Position numbers and translations under genes: made by a program. From assembly GCA_949295115.1 (NCBI GenBank), contig CASFJU010000010.1, positions 58,506 through 122,505 on the forward strand: 64,000 nucleotides of DNA, in the 5' to 3' direction. Positions within the stretch are counted from its first letter, which is position 1; every line of letters starts with the position of its first letter. Below the pieces are notes generated by a model. It made no database searches. It was not told where the DNA came from and saw only the letters and a list, made by a program, of their open reading frames with translations. The stretch is from an uncultured Phascolarctobacterium sp. GTDB taxonomy: Bacteria > Bacillota > Negativicutes > Acidaminococcales > Acidaminococcaceae. Positions 45,523-53,896 of the stretch are shown here, piece by piece.

Positions 45523-46523
45523 CAACTGTCTCTCTCTTTCAGATTATTGGCAGACATAATATTGGAGCCGAACGCGCGGATGGAAACAAACGCGCCCAGC
45601 AAAAACGGAAAGTATTCTGCGGTAAAGCGCCACAAAACGGCCATAATGCCAACCGTGCCTTCCGGCAGAAGCGCGGTAAACAGCACAAGAAAGCCTGCTT
45701 CGGCAATGCCGCTGCCGCCCGGCGTCGGCGAAAAATACAGCACAAGGTTCAGCAGCACCATACGCCCCATTACCTGTAACCAGTCAAACTGGATATTCAT
45801 GCCGAGGAAAAACATCGGCACGGTTGCGTAAATGCCCAAAAGGCTGAAGCCGGATTCAATAAAGGCACGCAGCACCATCAACGGGTGCCTGCCGATAATG
45901 AACGACGCTTTTTTGAATTCGTTATAGCTGATAAAGCATTTGCGCCGGTAATCGTGCGAAAATTTGCTTGTCAGCGCCACCAGCCAGAACTCTGGATAGC
46001 GCGTGCGCATTAAAAGCACAACGGCAACCGGTATGGAAATAAAGATTACCGATACCGTGGCAATTACGGCAGGAGGCATCCATTCGCTCAGGAACGGGTC
46101 GCTGTAAAGCACAACCGGCACCAGCAGAATTAAAAAGGTTATCGACATAATCGTGCGCACAAAAACAATTACCGTCGCTTTGGCAACAGGCACATTAGCG
46201 CGTTTCATAAACATAATCTGCGCTATGGCGCCGCCGCTTGCGCCCGGCGTAAGCACCGCCAGAAAGTAATTGCTTAAAACTACATTGATAACCTCTTTAA
46301 CGCTCAGGCGTTCATCGGTAACGCGCGCCAAAGTCATCAGCCTCAGGCCGTCAAAAATAAGCCCTACAGCCAGAATGCCAAAGGCAGCCGCAATGCTCCA
46401 GGGTTTAAACATGGTTAAATACTGAAGCGCCCTTATATCAAATGTAAAGTAGATAACTGCCGCCGAAATCAGGACAATAATTACAAAAACCAGCAGCAGC
46501 CTGCGTAACAATTTTTTGTTCAT
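45522..46523 (-). CDS. Lysylphosphatidylglycerol synthase-type flippase-domain protein (YbhN/UPF0104)
   Basis: The 333-residue protein is an integral membrane protein of about eight helices related to the transmembrane domain of MprF. It contains NYFLAVLTPGASGGAIAQI and LYFSPTPGGSGIAEAG, typical of this family. It probably moves or exposes a lipid-linked molecule. The synthase domain of MprF is absent. It sits between the ChbG-like deacetylase and the epimerase, two to three bases from each. Confidence 0.85.
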   Translation of the reverse strand: MNKKLLRRLLLVFVIIVLISAAVIYFTFDIRALQYLTMFKPWSIAAAFGILAVGLIFDGLRLMTLARVTDERLSVKEVINVVLSNYFLAVLTPGASGGAIAQIMFMKRANVPVAKATVIVFVRTIMSITFLILLVPVVLYSDPFLSEWMPPAVIATVSVIFISIPVAVVLLMRTRYPEFWLVALTSKFSHDYRRKCFISYNEFKKASFIIGRHPLMVLRAFIESGFSLLGIYATVPMFFLGMNIQFDWLQVMGRMVLLNLVLYFSPTPGGSGIAEAGFLVLFTALLPEGTVGIMAVLWRFTAEYFPFLLGAFVSIRAFGSNIMSANNLKERDS

Positions 46524-46525
46524 AA

Positions 46526-47371
46526 TTAAAGCCCGCCAAAATTAATTAATTTTATTCCGTGCTCCCTGACTATCTCTTTATTTTCTGCCGACAGAAACGC
46601 GCCAAGCTCGTCCTGCCAGTGGTAACCCCAGGTAAAATGCTTTGCCAGCTCTGCACTGTCAAGCCCCGGGTGGGTCATAATCTCACTTGTGCCTTCCGGC
46701 AGATTCAGCAAAATGTTTTTTACAAGTTCTGCATTTAAATTGCCGCCCGCCAGCATGCCAAAAAAGTGCTGCGGGTAAATAAGCCCCGCGCTTTGGGCTT
46801 TGCCTTTTGCCAGCATTGCGCAAAAGCTCAGGCCGTCACGGCCGATTTTTCTGCCCATACCTGCTTCAAAGCCGCCGGACCAGAAAATATTTTCGCCCGG
46901 CATGCGGATTTTTTTGATACCGTACTTTTCACACAAGCGCACGACTATACCGGCGATGCCGGGCAGGACGTGCATGTGCTGATGGCTGTCGATATGCGTC
47001 GGTTTAATGCCGGCAGCCAGCACTTTTTCTATCTGTGTTTCCAGTTCTTTTACCAGTTCATTTTTCTTTATACTACCAGTATACCATTTTTTTGCAAAAA
47101 CTGTATAATCTTCCGCAAAAACTCCGTACGCAGTTAATAAAGAATTTACGCCGCTTGTGCAGGAAGGCTTAACGCCGCCCACCAAAGTGAGATGAATACC
47201 CACGCCCAAAGACGGGTTTGCCTTTGCAAGCTGCACGGCTTCATCAAAATACGGCGCGCTGGGCATCAGCGAAGTGCTGGTAATGATACCTTCGCTGTGA
47301 CCCTTAATAATTCCTTTATTTATCAGTGGATGCAGGCCGAAATCATCGGCGTTGATTATCAGTTGTTTCAT
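46526..47371 (-). CDS. ChbG/HpnK (YdjC) family carbohydrate deacetylase
   Basis: The 281-residue protein begins MKQLIINADDFGLHPLIN, where the aspartates bind metal, followed by GIHLTLVGG and HIDSHQHMHVLPG with the metal histidines. These enzymes remove acetyl groups from N-acetyl sugars or hopanoid-linked sugars. In the same module as an epimerase, a flippase-like protein and a PMT-type transferase, it may process the transferred sugar (inference). The start ATG follows the rnhC end by 11 bases, with CGGAG nearby. Confidence 0.88.
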   Translation of the reverse strand: MKQLIINADDFGLHPLINKGIIKGHSEGIITSTSLMPSAPYFDEAVQLAKANPSLGVGIHLTLVGGVKPSCTSGVNSLLTAYGVFAEDYTVFAKKWYTGSIKKNELVKELETQIEKVLAAGIKPTHIDSHQHMHVLPGIAGIVVRLCEKYGIKKIRMPGENIFWSGGFEAGMGRKIGRDGLSFCAMLAKGKAQSAGLIYPQHFFGMLAGGNLNAELVKNILLNLPEGTSEIMTHPGLDSAELAKHFTWGYHWQDELGAFLSAENKEIVREHGIKLINFGGL

Positions 47372-47382
47372 GGTTTCTCCGG

Positions 47383-48300
47383 TTAAATGCGTTTGTAGTT
47401 GGCAAAATGCAGTTTTACAAAATTACCCAGTGCATCTTTGCCAAGTTTTTGCGCCAGCATACGGGCGCAGTCTGTAGCAGCAGGCCCTCCGCCCTTCGGC
47501 AGCGGCATACCTGCCTGCGCTTCAAGTTCAGCCATAATGCGCAAAAATTCAGCGCGCGCCAGTACGGATGCAGCCGCAACGGCGATATCGGCTTCCGCCT
47601 TGGGCATTTGCACTACGTTGACCTGCGGGAATTTGGCGTTTACCATGCCGCAGATATTGTTGTTGGCGGCAAAACGGTCAACCAGCGCGTAATTGCACTG
47701 CGGGCATTTTGCCAGTGCGGCACTTAAAGCTGCCGCATGCCCGCTGCTGAGCAAATGGTTTAAGTTCTGCCCCGCTGCTTTTATCTGGCTGTAACGGTAA
47801 TTATACATTTTCGGCGTTAACGCCAGAACGGAAGTAGCAAGTGCAGTATTTTCTATTTCAGCGCGCAGCTTCGAAACGTCCTTATCACTGACAATTTTGC
47901 AGTCTTTAACGCCAAGGTTAAACAGCTGCGCCGCGCTTTTTTCGTTGCAGATAACAGCGGCAACAACCAACGGTCCGATAAAATCGCCCTTGCCGGATTC
48001 GTCGCTGCCCGCCCAGATGCCCTGAAAATCAGGGAAATCCTTTAACAGGCGGTAATCAGCACCGGCGGCGTCCTCCTGCATTAAAACGCTTTTGCATTTA
48101 TCGGTAAAGTCGGCGTTTTTAGCGCTCCACACCAGCTTAATTCCCTTTTTGCCGTTGTAAACGGAAAGCGTTGCTTTATCGCTGCCACTTGTCAATACCA
48201 GCTGCCTGCCGTACTGCAAATCTTTTTCTTCGGCAGAAATGCCGTTATTTGCAAAATTTTGTACCAGCCCAGCAATATAGGCTTTAAAATCAGTGCTCAA
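47383..48300 (-). CDS. rnhC: Ribonuclease HIII
   Basis: RNase HIII removes RNA from RNA-DNA hybrids. The 305-residue protein has an N-terminal substrate-binding domain (about residues 1-85) and the catalytic domain starting at GSDESGKGDFIGPLVV, where D-E-x-G-K-G is the HIII-type signature. Further acidic residues lie in DRFAA and the C-terminal half. The N-terminal extension separates HIII from HII. The start overlaps larC by 11 bases; this coupling is unusual in function but common in layout. Confidence 0.92.
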   Translation of the reverse strand: MSTDFKAYIAGLVQNFANNGISAEEKDLQYGRQLVLTSGSDKATLSVYNGKKGIKLVWSAKNADFTDKCKSVLMQEDAAGADYRLLKDFPDFQGIWAGSDESGKGDFIGPLVVAAVICNEKSAAQLFNLGVKDCKIVSDKDVSKLRAEIENTALATSVLALTPKMYNYRYSQIKAAGQNLNHLLSSGHAAALSAALAKCPQCNYALVDRFAANNNICGMVNAKFPQVNVVQMPKAEADIAVAAASVLARAEFLRIMAELEAQAGMPLPKGGGPAATDCARMLAQKLGKDALGNFVKLHFANYKRI

Positions 48301-49678
48301 GCTGTGCCTCCGCTGCGGCTGCTGCCAGCTGCATAATTTTTTTCAGCGGTACGCCGCTTGCTTCCGCCAGTTTGCGGCAGTCTTCAAATTCCGGCGCAAT
48401 GTTTAAAATCCTGCCGCCGTCCTGTGCGTATTTTACTTTTACCATGCCCTGCGGCAGAGCAACTTCAATAAAGCTTCTGTCGCTGCAATGGCGCGCAACA
48501 TCGTAATAACGGATGCCCAAAGTTGTGGTTTCGGTTAAAATAATTTTTTCCAGCACCGGCAAGTCTTCCGGCTTCATCAGTACGGAAAGCATTTGCGCCG
48601 GACGGCCTTTTTTCATGATTATAGGCGTAATCCAGGCGTCAAGCGCACCGGCAGCCATCAGTTTTTCCTGCACATAAGGCCAGACTTCGCCGCTCATATC
48701 GTCAATGTTGCATTCCGCGACCGTCAGCCCGCTTTCATGTTTATCTTCAATGCTGCCAATCGTTACGCGCAGTACGTTGGGTATTTCAAGGTTGCGTGTT
48801 CCCGCGCCATAGCCGACTTTTTGCGCAGTAAAGCCCTGCGGCATATCAACGGAAGTTTTGGCAAGCGCCGCCATTAAAGCAGCACCGGTCGGCGTGGTAA
48901 GCTCGCGCGCTATGTTGCCCTGCGCATAACGCAGCCCGTGCGACAAAAGTTCTGCCGTTGCGGGCGCAGGCACCGGCATTAAACCGTGCGCGCACTGCAC
49001 AAAGCCGTAGCCGGTTTTAATTTCGGATACATAAATTTCTTCAACGCCAAGGTATTCCAGCGCAAGGCAGCTGCCGACGATGTCGATAATCGTATCAATC
49101 GCGCCGACTTCGTGGAAATGTACTTCTTCCAGCGTTTTTCCGTGTACTTTGGCTTCGGCAAGCCCCAGCATACGGAACACGCCGACAGCTTTTTCTTTAA
49201 TGTTATCACTCAAAGCTGAATTTTCGATGATAGTTTTAATTTCACTGAAGCCTCTGTGCTCGTGGTGGTGATGGTAGTGCATTACCGCTTCCGCACCATC
49301 ATGCGCACGACAGCAGTGATGTTCATGCCCTTCTTCATGGTCATGATGGTGGCAGCAATGGTGTCCTTCTTCATCATGATGGTGATGATGTTCCTCGCCC
49401 TCGTGATGATGGCAGTGGTGCCCGCCATGACCACCGTGGCAGTGACCGTGCTCCTCCAGCTCTGCCGCTTCCACCACGCCCGGCACTTTTACGTTAAAAT
49501 ACGCAGCGTTAATGCCACATTTATCGGCACGCGTGTTAATAAGTTCGTATTCGCCCAAATTCATTTTTTGCAGCTCAGCTGCGATAAAATCCGCGTCAGC
49601 GCCCAAATCCAGGAGCGCGCCCAGCAGCATGTTGCCACTGATACCGGAAAATGCTTCTATGTAAAGTGCTTTTTTCAT
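48290..49678 (-). CDS. larC: Nickel pincer cofactor insertion protein LarC
   Basis: LarC inserts nickel into the pincer cofactor used by lactate racemase and related enzymes. The 462-residue protein opens EAFSGISGNMLLGALLDLGAD and has a conspicuous histidine-rich loop of about 65 residues (75-140) rich in HH and HCC runs, presumably a nickel store or sensor. The C-terminal half has the LarC2 segments ATTLGIRYYDV and GFTAQKVGYGAGTRN. In Lactobacillus plantarum larC is read by a frameshift as two genes; here it is one frame. The stop overlaps rnhC, and larB lies four bases upstream. Confidence 0.93.
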   Translation of the reverse strand: MKKALYIEAFSGISGNMLLGALLDLGADADFIAAELQKMNLGEYELINTRADKCGINAAYFNVKVPGVVEAAELEEHGHCHGGHGGHHCHHHEGEEHHHHHDEEGHHCCHHHDHEEGHEHHCCRAHDGAEAVMHYHHHHEHRGFSEIKTIIENSALSDNIKEKAVGVFRMLGLAEAKVHGKTLEEVHFHEVGAIDTIIDIVGSCLALEYLGVEEIYVSEIKTGYGFVQCAHGLMPVPAPATAELLSHGLRYAQGNIARELTTPTGAALMAALAKTSVDMPQGFTAQKVGYGAGTRNLEIPNVLRVTIGSIEDKHESGLTVAECNIDDMSGEVWPYVQEKLMAAGALDAWITPIIMKKGRPAQMLSVLMKPEDLPVLEKIILTETTTLGIRYYDVARHCSDRSFIEVALPQGMVKVKYAQDGGRILNIAPEFEDCRKLAEASGVPLKKIMQLAAAAAEAQLEH

Positions 49679-49682
49679 CTTC

Positions 49683-50438
49683 TCACCTCATATGATTGAT
49701 AATGCTTGCCATGCGCCCAGCGCCGAACCCATTATCGATATTGACAACGGCCACGCCTGCCGAGCAGCTGTTCAGCATGCCCAAAAGTGCCGATAAGCCT
49801 TTAAAGTTTGCGCCATAGCCAACGCTCGTCGGCACGGCAATAACAGGCTTATCCACCAGACCGCCGACAACACTTGCCAGCGCGCCTTCCATACCGGCAA
49901 CGACAATAACCACATTCGCCTCGCGGATAATATCAATTTTGCTGAACAGGCGGTGAATGCCTGCCACGCCGACATCGTACACACGCTTAACGGTGTTGCC
50001 CATAATTTCGGCTGTCAAGGCAGCTTCTTCAGACACCGGCAAATCACTGGTGCCTGCCGTCACAACGGCGATATAACGCTTTTCGTCCTTCGGCAGCGGG
50101 CGGCGTTCAATTTTAATAAAACCGGCGTCCTTGTAATATTCGGCATCCGGCACAACCGCTTTAACGGCTGCAAATTTTTCTTCGCCGGCGCGCGTGCCGA
50201 TGATATTGTCATGCACTTCTGCCAGACGCGCCATAATGGCTGCCGTCTGTTCCGCCGTCTTGCCTTCGCAGTAAACAACTTCGGCAAAGCCCTGGCGCAG
50301 GCTGCGCTCATGGTCAATCATAGCAAAGCCCAAATCGCTGTATTCACTGCTGCGCAGCTTTTCCAAAAAAGCGGCGTCGTCAATTTTGCCCGCTTTAAAA
50401 TCGTTCAGTAATTCTTGTACCTGCTTTTTATATTCCAT
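49683..50438 (-). CDS. larB: Pyridinium-3,5-biscarboxylic acid synthase LarB
   Basis: LarB carboxylates and hydrolyses nicotinic acid adenine dinucleotide to make the first intermediate of the nickel pincer cofactor. The 251-residue protein has a PurE-like fold with AVVTAGTSDLPVSEEA, EANVVIVVAGMEGALASVV and VAVPTSVGYGA. It is the first gene of the larB-larC-rnhC-envelope unit. LarE and the target enzyme LarA are not in the window, so the pathway is completed elsewhere. Confidence 0.93.
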   Translation of the reverse strand: MEYKKQVQELLNDFKAGKIDDAAFLEKLRSSEYSDLGFAMIDHERSLRQGFAEVVYCEGKTAEQTAAIMARLAEVHDNIIGTRAGEEKFAAVKAVVPDAEYYKDAGFIKIERRPLPKDEKRYIAVVTAGTSDLPVSEEAALTAEIMGNTVKRVYDVGVAGIHRLFSKIDIIREANVVIVVAGMEGALASVVGGLVDKPVIAVPTSVGYGANFKGLSALLGMLNSCSAGVAVVNIDNGFGAGRMASIINHMR

Positions 50439-50487
50439 AGTTCAAAATCCTTTTTAACTCTCAAAAATAAGTTCTTCCAACTATATA

Positions 50488-50517
50488 ATTATACAACTTA
50501 AAGCGGGCTTATAGCAA
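50488..50517 (-). promoter_or_regulatory. Promoter of the larB operon
   Basis: On the - strand, TTGCTA (50517-50512), an 18-base spacer, then -10 TATAAT (50493-50488). It lies in the gap between the pilO-like gene and larB. Confidence 0.5.
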
Positions 50518-50536
50518 GCAGTTCAATTACTTTGCG

Positions 50537-51103
50537 TTATTTTAACGCGTAAGCCGTCAAATCGGCGGTAAGCGTTACGCTGCCGGGCAAACCTTCCGTA
50601 TTGCGCTCCATAATGGCGTTGCTGATTGTTACAAACCGTCCTCCGTTTTGCAATTCATCCAGAAATTCAGCCGTTTTATAAAAATTACCATTTAAAATTA
50701 TTTTTAAAGTCAGCGTTTCATAAACCTTTTTAGTTTGTTTTTGCGGCGGCACAGGTTTAATGCTCTGCACGCGCAGATTATATTTAGCGGCCAGCTCCGT
50801 ATATTCGCGGATAAGTTCTGCCGCCGTTACTTCTTCCGGCAAAAGTTCATAAGCCATTTCCGCAGACTGCACCTGTTCTGCCGTAAAGGCTTCGTAATCG
50901 CGGTATTCATCAGCAAAGCTGCGGTAATTTACAAGCCGCTGCTGTTCTTCCGCCAGTAAATTTTGCGTAAGCTGTACCCTGTTTTGAAGCGGGTCTATGG
51001 CTAAAAATTTTATTACTAAGCACACAGTCACGGCGGCGATTAAAAGCAGGCTGTATTTATCGGTGCGTTTTAAATTTTGCAGTTGCAAATAAAGTTCCTG
51101 CAT
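50537..51103 (-). CDS. PilO-like type IV pilus assembly protein
   Basis: The 188-residue protein has one membrane segment near residues 16-36, a coiled coil (about 45-110) and a small ferredoxin-like C-terminal domain. This is the layout of PilO, which forms the inner-membrane alignment complex with PilM and PilN. I chose ATG 51103; a TTG one codon earlier is also in frame. It directly follows the PilM-PilN fusion gene, which supports the assignment. Sequence similarity in this family is low. Confidence 0.78.
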   Translation of the reverse strand: MQELYLQLQNLKRTDKYSLLLIAAVTVCLVIKFLAIDPLQNRVQLTQNLLAEEQQRLVNYRSFADEYRDYEAFTAEQVQSAEMAYELLPEEVTAAELIREYTELAAKYNLRVQSIKPVPPQKQTKKVYETLTLKIILNGNFYKTAEFLDELQNGGRFVTISNAIMERNTEGLPGSVTLTADLTAYALK

Positions 51104-51106
51104 CAA

Positions 51107-52540
51107 TTACTTCCTCTCTAACAACAAATTGAAAGTGGCGTAATTTCTTCCTTCAATTTGCGCTGTTTTCAGTTCTGTAAGTTCCGTTTTGTCTTGCTTG
51201 CCCAATGCTTCGGCAAACTCAACGGCTTTAGGCATATCCGGCGCGTAGCCGCTGATGATGATTTCCCTGTTTTCGCTGCCCTGCTCTATCTTTTCCAACC
51301 AGCAGCCTGTTGGCGTACTTTCCGCTACGTCTGACAAAACCTGTTGCCAGTCAGTATTTTGCTTGCGCAGATTTTCCGCCAGTTTTAAGCGGTGATTGAT
51401 TTTTTCATTAAATGCAGCGGCATCTTCATAACGCTGGTTCCACTTGCCCATAGCTGCAATTTGCTGCTGAACTTTTTGTAAATCGTGTTGTACGCTGTAA
51501 AGCTGTACAAGCTGCCACGCCCACGCAGCCAGAAAGCAGGCTATGCAGCACGCAGCGGCAGCACGGTACGCCTGCCAGCGGTTAACGGTAAAAGTATTTT
51601 GCTTTAGCGGCAGCAAATTTAGCTTACAGCCATTTAAATAGCACAGCGCAGTACCAATAACAGCCGCAAAACTATCAAGCTGTTGTAAATATTCTGCCGG
51701 TAAAGTTTCAGCAAAACCAATGCTGTGCGTTATATCGTTAATAACAACCGGTAAACCTGCTGCTTCCAATTCTTTCTGTAAATCAGTGTTGATATTACCG
51801 TTGATAACAAGATGTTTAAATTCTGTTTCGGGCAAAGCCGCCTGCAATTCTGCAATGGCAGCTATTACAGTTGCAGCGTTAATTTCACCGCTAAACTGCT
51901 TTTGCAATACCGGTAAAGCATTATTAAACACTGTTATTACTTCTTCGTTTTCGCTTGTACAATCAAGCAATATAAAATCCGTATAGCTTTTATTAAAAGT
52001 TTGTTCAACAGCTGCAGAACGCAAGAATACGCCGCATAACGGCAAATCAAGCTGTGCGGCAATATCCGTAAATGCTTTAGCGGCATTTTGCGGCATTACC
52101 GCTGCTGTAACTTTGTTCAGGCTTTCGTTGTTTTCCGTTAAATACGCAGTAGCGTAGCAAAAACTATCCGGTTCGCTGTTTAATTCATGTGCCAGCTCCC
52201 AGCGTGCGGCTTCCTGTAATTCACTGTCTGCCATATTTGGCATATCAAAAGTCAGAATGGCAGAATTATCTGTGCCAACAGTAAATACAACGGCATCTGC
52301 GTTAATCTTTTCGCATTTAACAACGCCGTTAATAAAATCTGCCAAAGCAGAAGCATTATAACCAAAAGTTACGCCCTGCAATTCCGGCGGCAATGCTTTC
52401 TGATAAAGCGCTGCAACCACAGGCGTGCGTTTTGCACCGTCCACAACGGCAAATTTGATGTTGGCACTGCCGACATCGACAGCAAGCAGCTTTTTAAAAC
52501 GCTTCTGCAAAAGTTTATTCAGAAAAAGTTTATAATACAT
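51107..52540 (-). CDS. PilM-PilN fusion protein for type IV pilus or secretion
   Basis: This 477-residue protein joins two normally separate pilus proteins. The first about 300 residues are an actin-like PilM domain, opening LAVDVGSANIKFAVV and containing LDCTSENEEVI. A membrane segment near residues 325-345 (ACCIACFLAAWAWQL) and a coiled coil follow, then a PilN-type C-terminal domain with GCWLEKIEQGSENREIIISGYA. I chose ATG 52540, six bases after GGGG; an ATG at 52546 touches that site. The PilO-like gene follows after three bases. Confidence 0.82.
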   Translation of the reverse strand: MYYKLFLNKLLQKRFKKLLAVDVGSANIKFAVVDGAKRTPVVAALYQKALPPELQGVTFGYNASALADFINGVVKCEKINADAVVFTVGTDNSAILTFDMPNMADSELQEAARWELAHELNSEPDSFCYATAYLTENNESLNKVTAAVMPQNAAKAFTDIAAQLDLPLCGVFLRSAAVEQTFNKSYTDFILLDCTSENEEVITVFNNALPVLQKQFSGEINAATVIAAIAELQAALPETEFKHLVINGNINTDLQKELEAAGLPVVINDITHSIGFAETLPAEYLQQLDSFAAVIGTALCYLNGCKLNLLPLKQNTFTVNRWQAYRAAAACCIACFLAAWAWQLVQLYSVQHDLQKVQQQIAAMGKWNQRYEDAAAFNEKINHRLKLAENLRKQNTDWQQVLSDVAESTPTGCWLEKIEQGSENREIIISGYAPDMPKAVEFAEALGKQDKTELTELKTAQIEGRNYATFNLLLERK

Positions 52541-52549
52541 CGTCATCCC

Positions 52550-53185
52550 CTAAAACAAAAATAACTGCCAGTAAAAATTTAATAAAAACGGCTGGTAAAT
52601 CACTGTTATAAACGCTGCAAGGCACAAAAACGGGCCGAAAGGAATTGCCTCACCTTTGCTTTTTACGCCGCTTACCAACAGCAGCAAACTTATAACACCG
52701 CCCATGATAAAAGCGAGCAGTAAAAATAACAGCGTCCCTTCCACACCCAGCCATAAACCGACAGTGGTGCTTAATTTAACATCTCCACCGCCCATGCCGC
52801 CGCGACTAATAAAAAATATCAGCAGCATTACTGTAAAGCCAACTGCTCCGCCAAGCAGCATATCACTAATGCTTTGCTGCGCATACAGCAAATTATACAA
52901 CGCGCCGTTGACGGCGATAACGCCAACTAACCCGTCCGGTATAATCTGCGTTTTATAATCAATTAAACTTATCAAAATCAAGCACGACGTTAAAATAAAC
53001 ATCAGCGCAAGCGGCAGAACTGGTTTAAAATGCAAGCCGCATAATGCAAAGGCGGTGCCCGTTAAAAGTTCTGCCAGTAAATTTCTGCTGGCGTAAACTG
53101 CGCCGCAATAACGGCGGGCACATAATTTTAAAAGCCTGCCCGCAGCAGCGCCAAGAGCAAAATAAAAAGCCAACCAAACTGTCAC
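52550..53185 (-). CDS. Prepilin peptidase lacking the methyltransferase domain
   Basis: The 211-residue membrane protein has the peptidase aspartates in SLIDYKTQIIPDG and the GGMGGGDVKL motif of the A24 family. Full-length PilD has an extra N-terminal domain with two zinc CxxC pairs that methylates the cleaved pilin. Here only a remnant remains (CARRYC before ASRNLLAELLTG); the first pair is absent. An in-frame stop just before the GTG start shows that the truncation is real in this sequence. The peptidase half looks complete. Confidence 0.85.
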   Translation of the reverse strand: MTVWLAFYFALGAAAGRLLKLCARRYCGAVYASRNLLAELLTGTAFALCGLHFKPVLPLALMFILTSCLILISLIDYKTQIIPDGLVGVIAVNGALYNLLYAQQSISDMLLGGAVGFTVMLLIFFISRGGMGGGDVKLSTTVGLWLGVEGTLLFLLLAFIMGGVISLLLLVSGVKSKGEAIPFGPFLCLAAFITVIYQPFLLNFYWQLFLF

Positions 53186-53240
53186 TGGTTAATCACCATA
53201 CACAAAAATATTGCTGCGCGTTAAAAGCGGCAGCGTCATT

Positions 53241-53270
53241 ATTATAAAACAAAAACACCGGCAGATGCAA
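53241..53270 (-). promoter_or_regulatory. Possible promoter of the pilus unit
   Basis: On the - strand, TTGCAT (53270-53265), an 18-base spacer, then TATAAT (53246-53241). The -35 lies inside the pyr terminator hairpin. Only sequence-level support. Confidence 0.4.
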
Positions 53271-53287
53271 TAAACATCCGCCGGTGT
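53255..53287 (-). terminator. Terminator of the pyr operon
   Basis: ACACCGG and CCGGTGT, with an inner GATG/CATC stem, followed on the - strand by a T-rich run. It lies 30 bases after the pyrE stop. Confidence 0.88.
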
Positions 53288-53316
53288 CACAAATTCGTTA
53301 AAAATTAAATTATAAA

Positions 53317-53892
53317 TTATTTGCCGGTGCGGCCGCGTTTGGTAAACGGTTTGCCTTCTTTGCAAAGCGGGCAGTCGTTCGGGTCGTAAGTCGGCACGTC
53401 AAGGTGCAGCAGTGCTTCGGTACGCATGCCAAAATCAACCTTGCCGCCGCTGCGGTCAACTAACAGGCCAATGCCAACCGGTACGCCGCCGTGTGCTTTA
53501 ACAACTTCCAGCACTTCTTTAACGCTGCCGCCGGTGGTAACAATGTCTTCAACAATCAAAACACGGGTGCCTTCCGGAATCTGGAAGCCGCGTTTCAAAG
53601 TCATTTTGCCGTTTTCGCGTTCGGTAAAAATAGCGCGGGTGCCGAGTGCCTTGCCAACTTCGTGTGCCAGCAAAATGCCGCCGGTCATAGGGCCTACAAC
53701 CAGTTCAACATTGTCTGCCGCATAGCGTTCAGCCAGTTCCTGGCACAGCATTTCCGTATATTTCGGGTGCTGCAGCACATTGAATTTTTCAACATACATC
53801 GGACTGTGCAGGCCGCTGGTCAGCAAAAAATGGCCGTGCAGCACTGCTTCGGTTTCTTCCAACAACTGCATTACTTCTTTTTCCTGCATCAT
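53317..53892 (-). CDS. pyrE: Orotate phosphoribosyltransferase
   Basis: PyrE joins orotate to PRPP to make orotidine 5'-phosphate. The 191-residue protein has the PRPP motif VLIVEDIVTTGGSVKEVLE and the opening HFLLTSGLHSPMYVEKF. I chose ATG 53892, nine bases after AGAGGTG; an in-frame GTG at 53904 overlaps that site. The C-terminal CPLCKEG segment carries a close cysteine pair. It is the last gene of the operon, four bases after pyrF. Confidence 0.95.
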   Translation of the reverse strand: MMQEKEVMQLLEETEAVLHGHFLLTSGLHSPMYVEKFNVLQHPKYTEMLCQELAERYAADNVELVVGPMTGGILLAHEVGKALGTRAIFTERENGKMTLKRGFQIPEGTRVLIVEDIVTTGGSVKEVLEVVKAHGGVPVGIGLLVDRSGGKVDFGMRTEALLHLDVPTYDPNDCPLCKEGKPFTKRGRTGK

Positions 53893-53896
53893 AAGT

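Noticed and set aside
49256..49699. A methionine/valine-rich + strand frame that looks like a membrane protein
   Set aside because: It is the reverse reading of the histidine-rich loop of larC; hydrophobicity is an artefact of CAT/CAC repeats read as ATG/GTG.
53241..53287. The hairpin at the pyr operon end as part of a mobile element
   Set aside because: Its single copy, T-run and position after pyrE are fully explained by a terminator.
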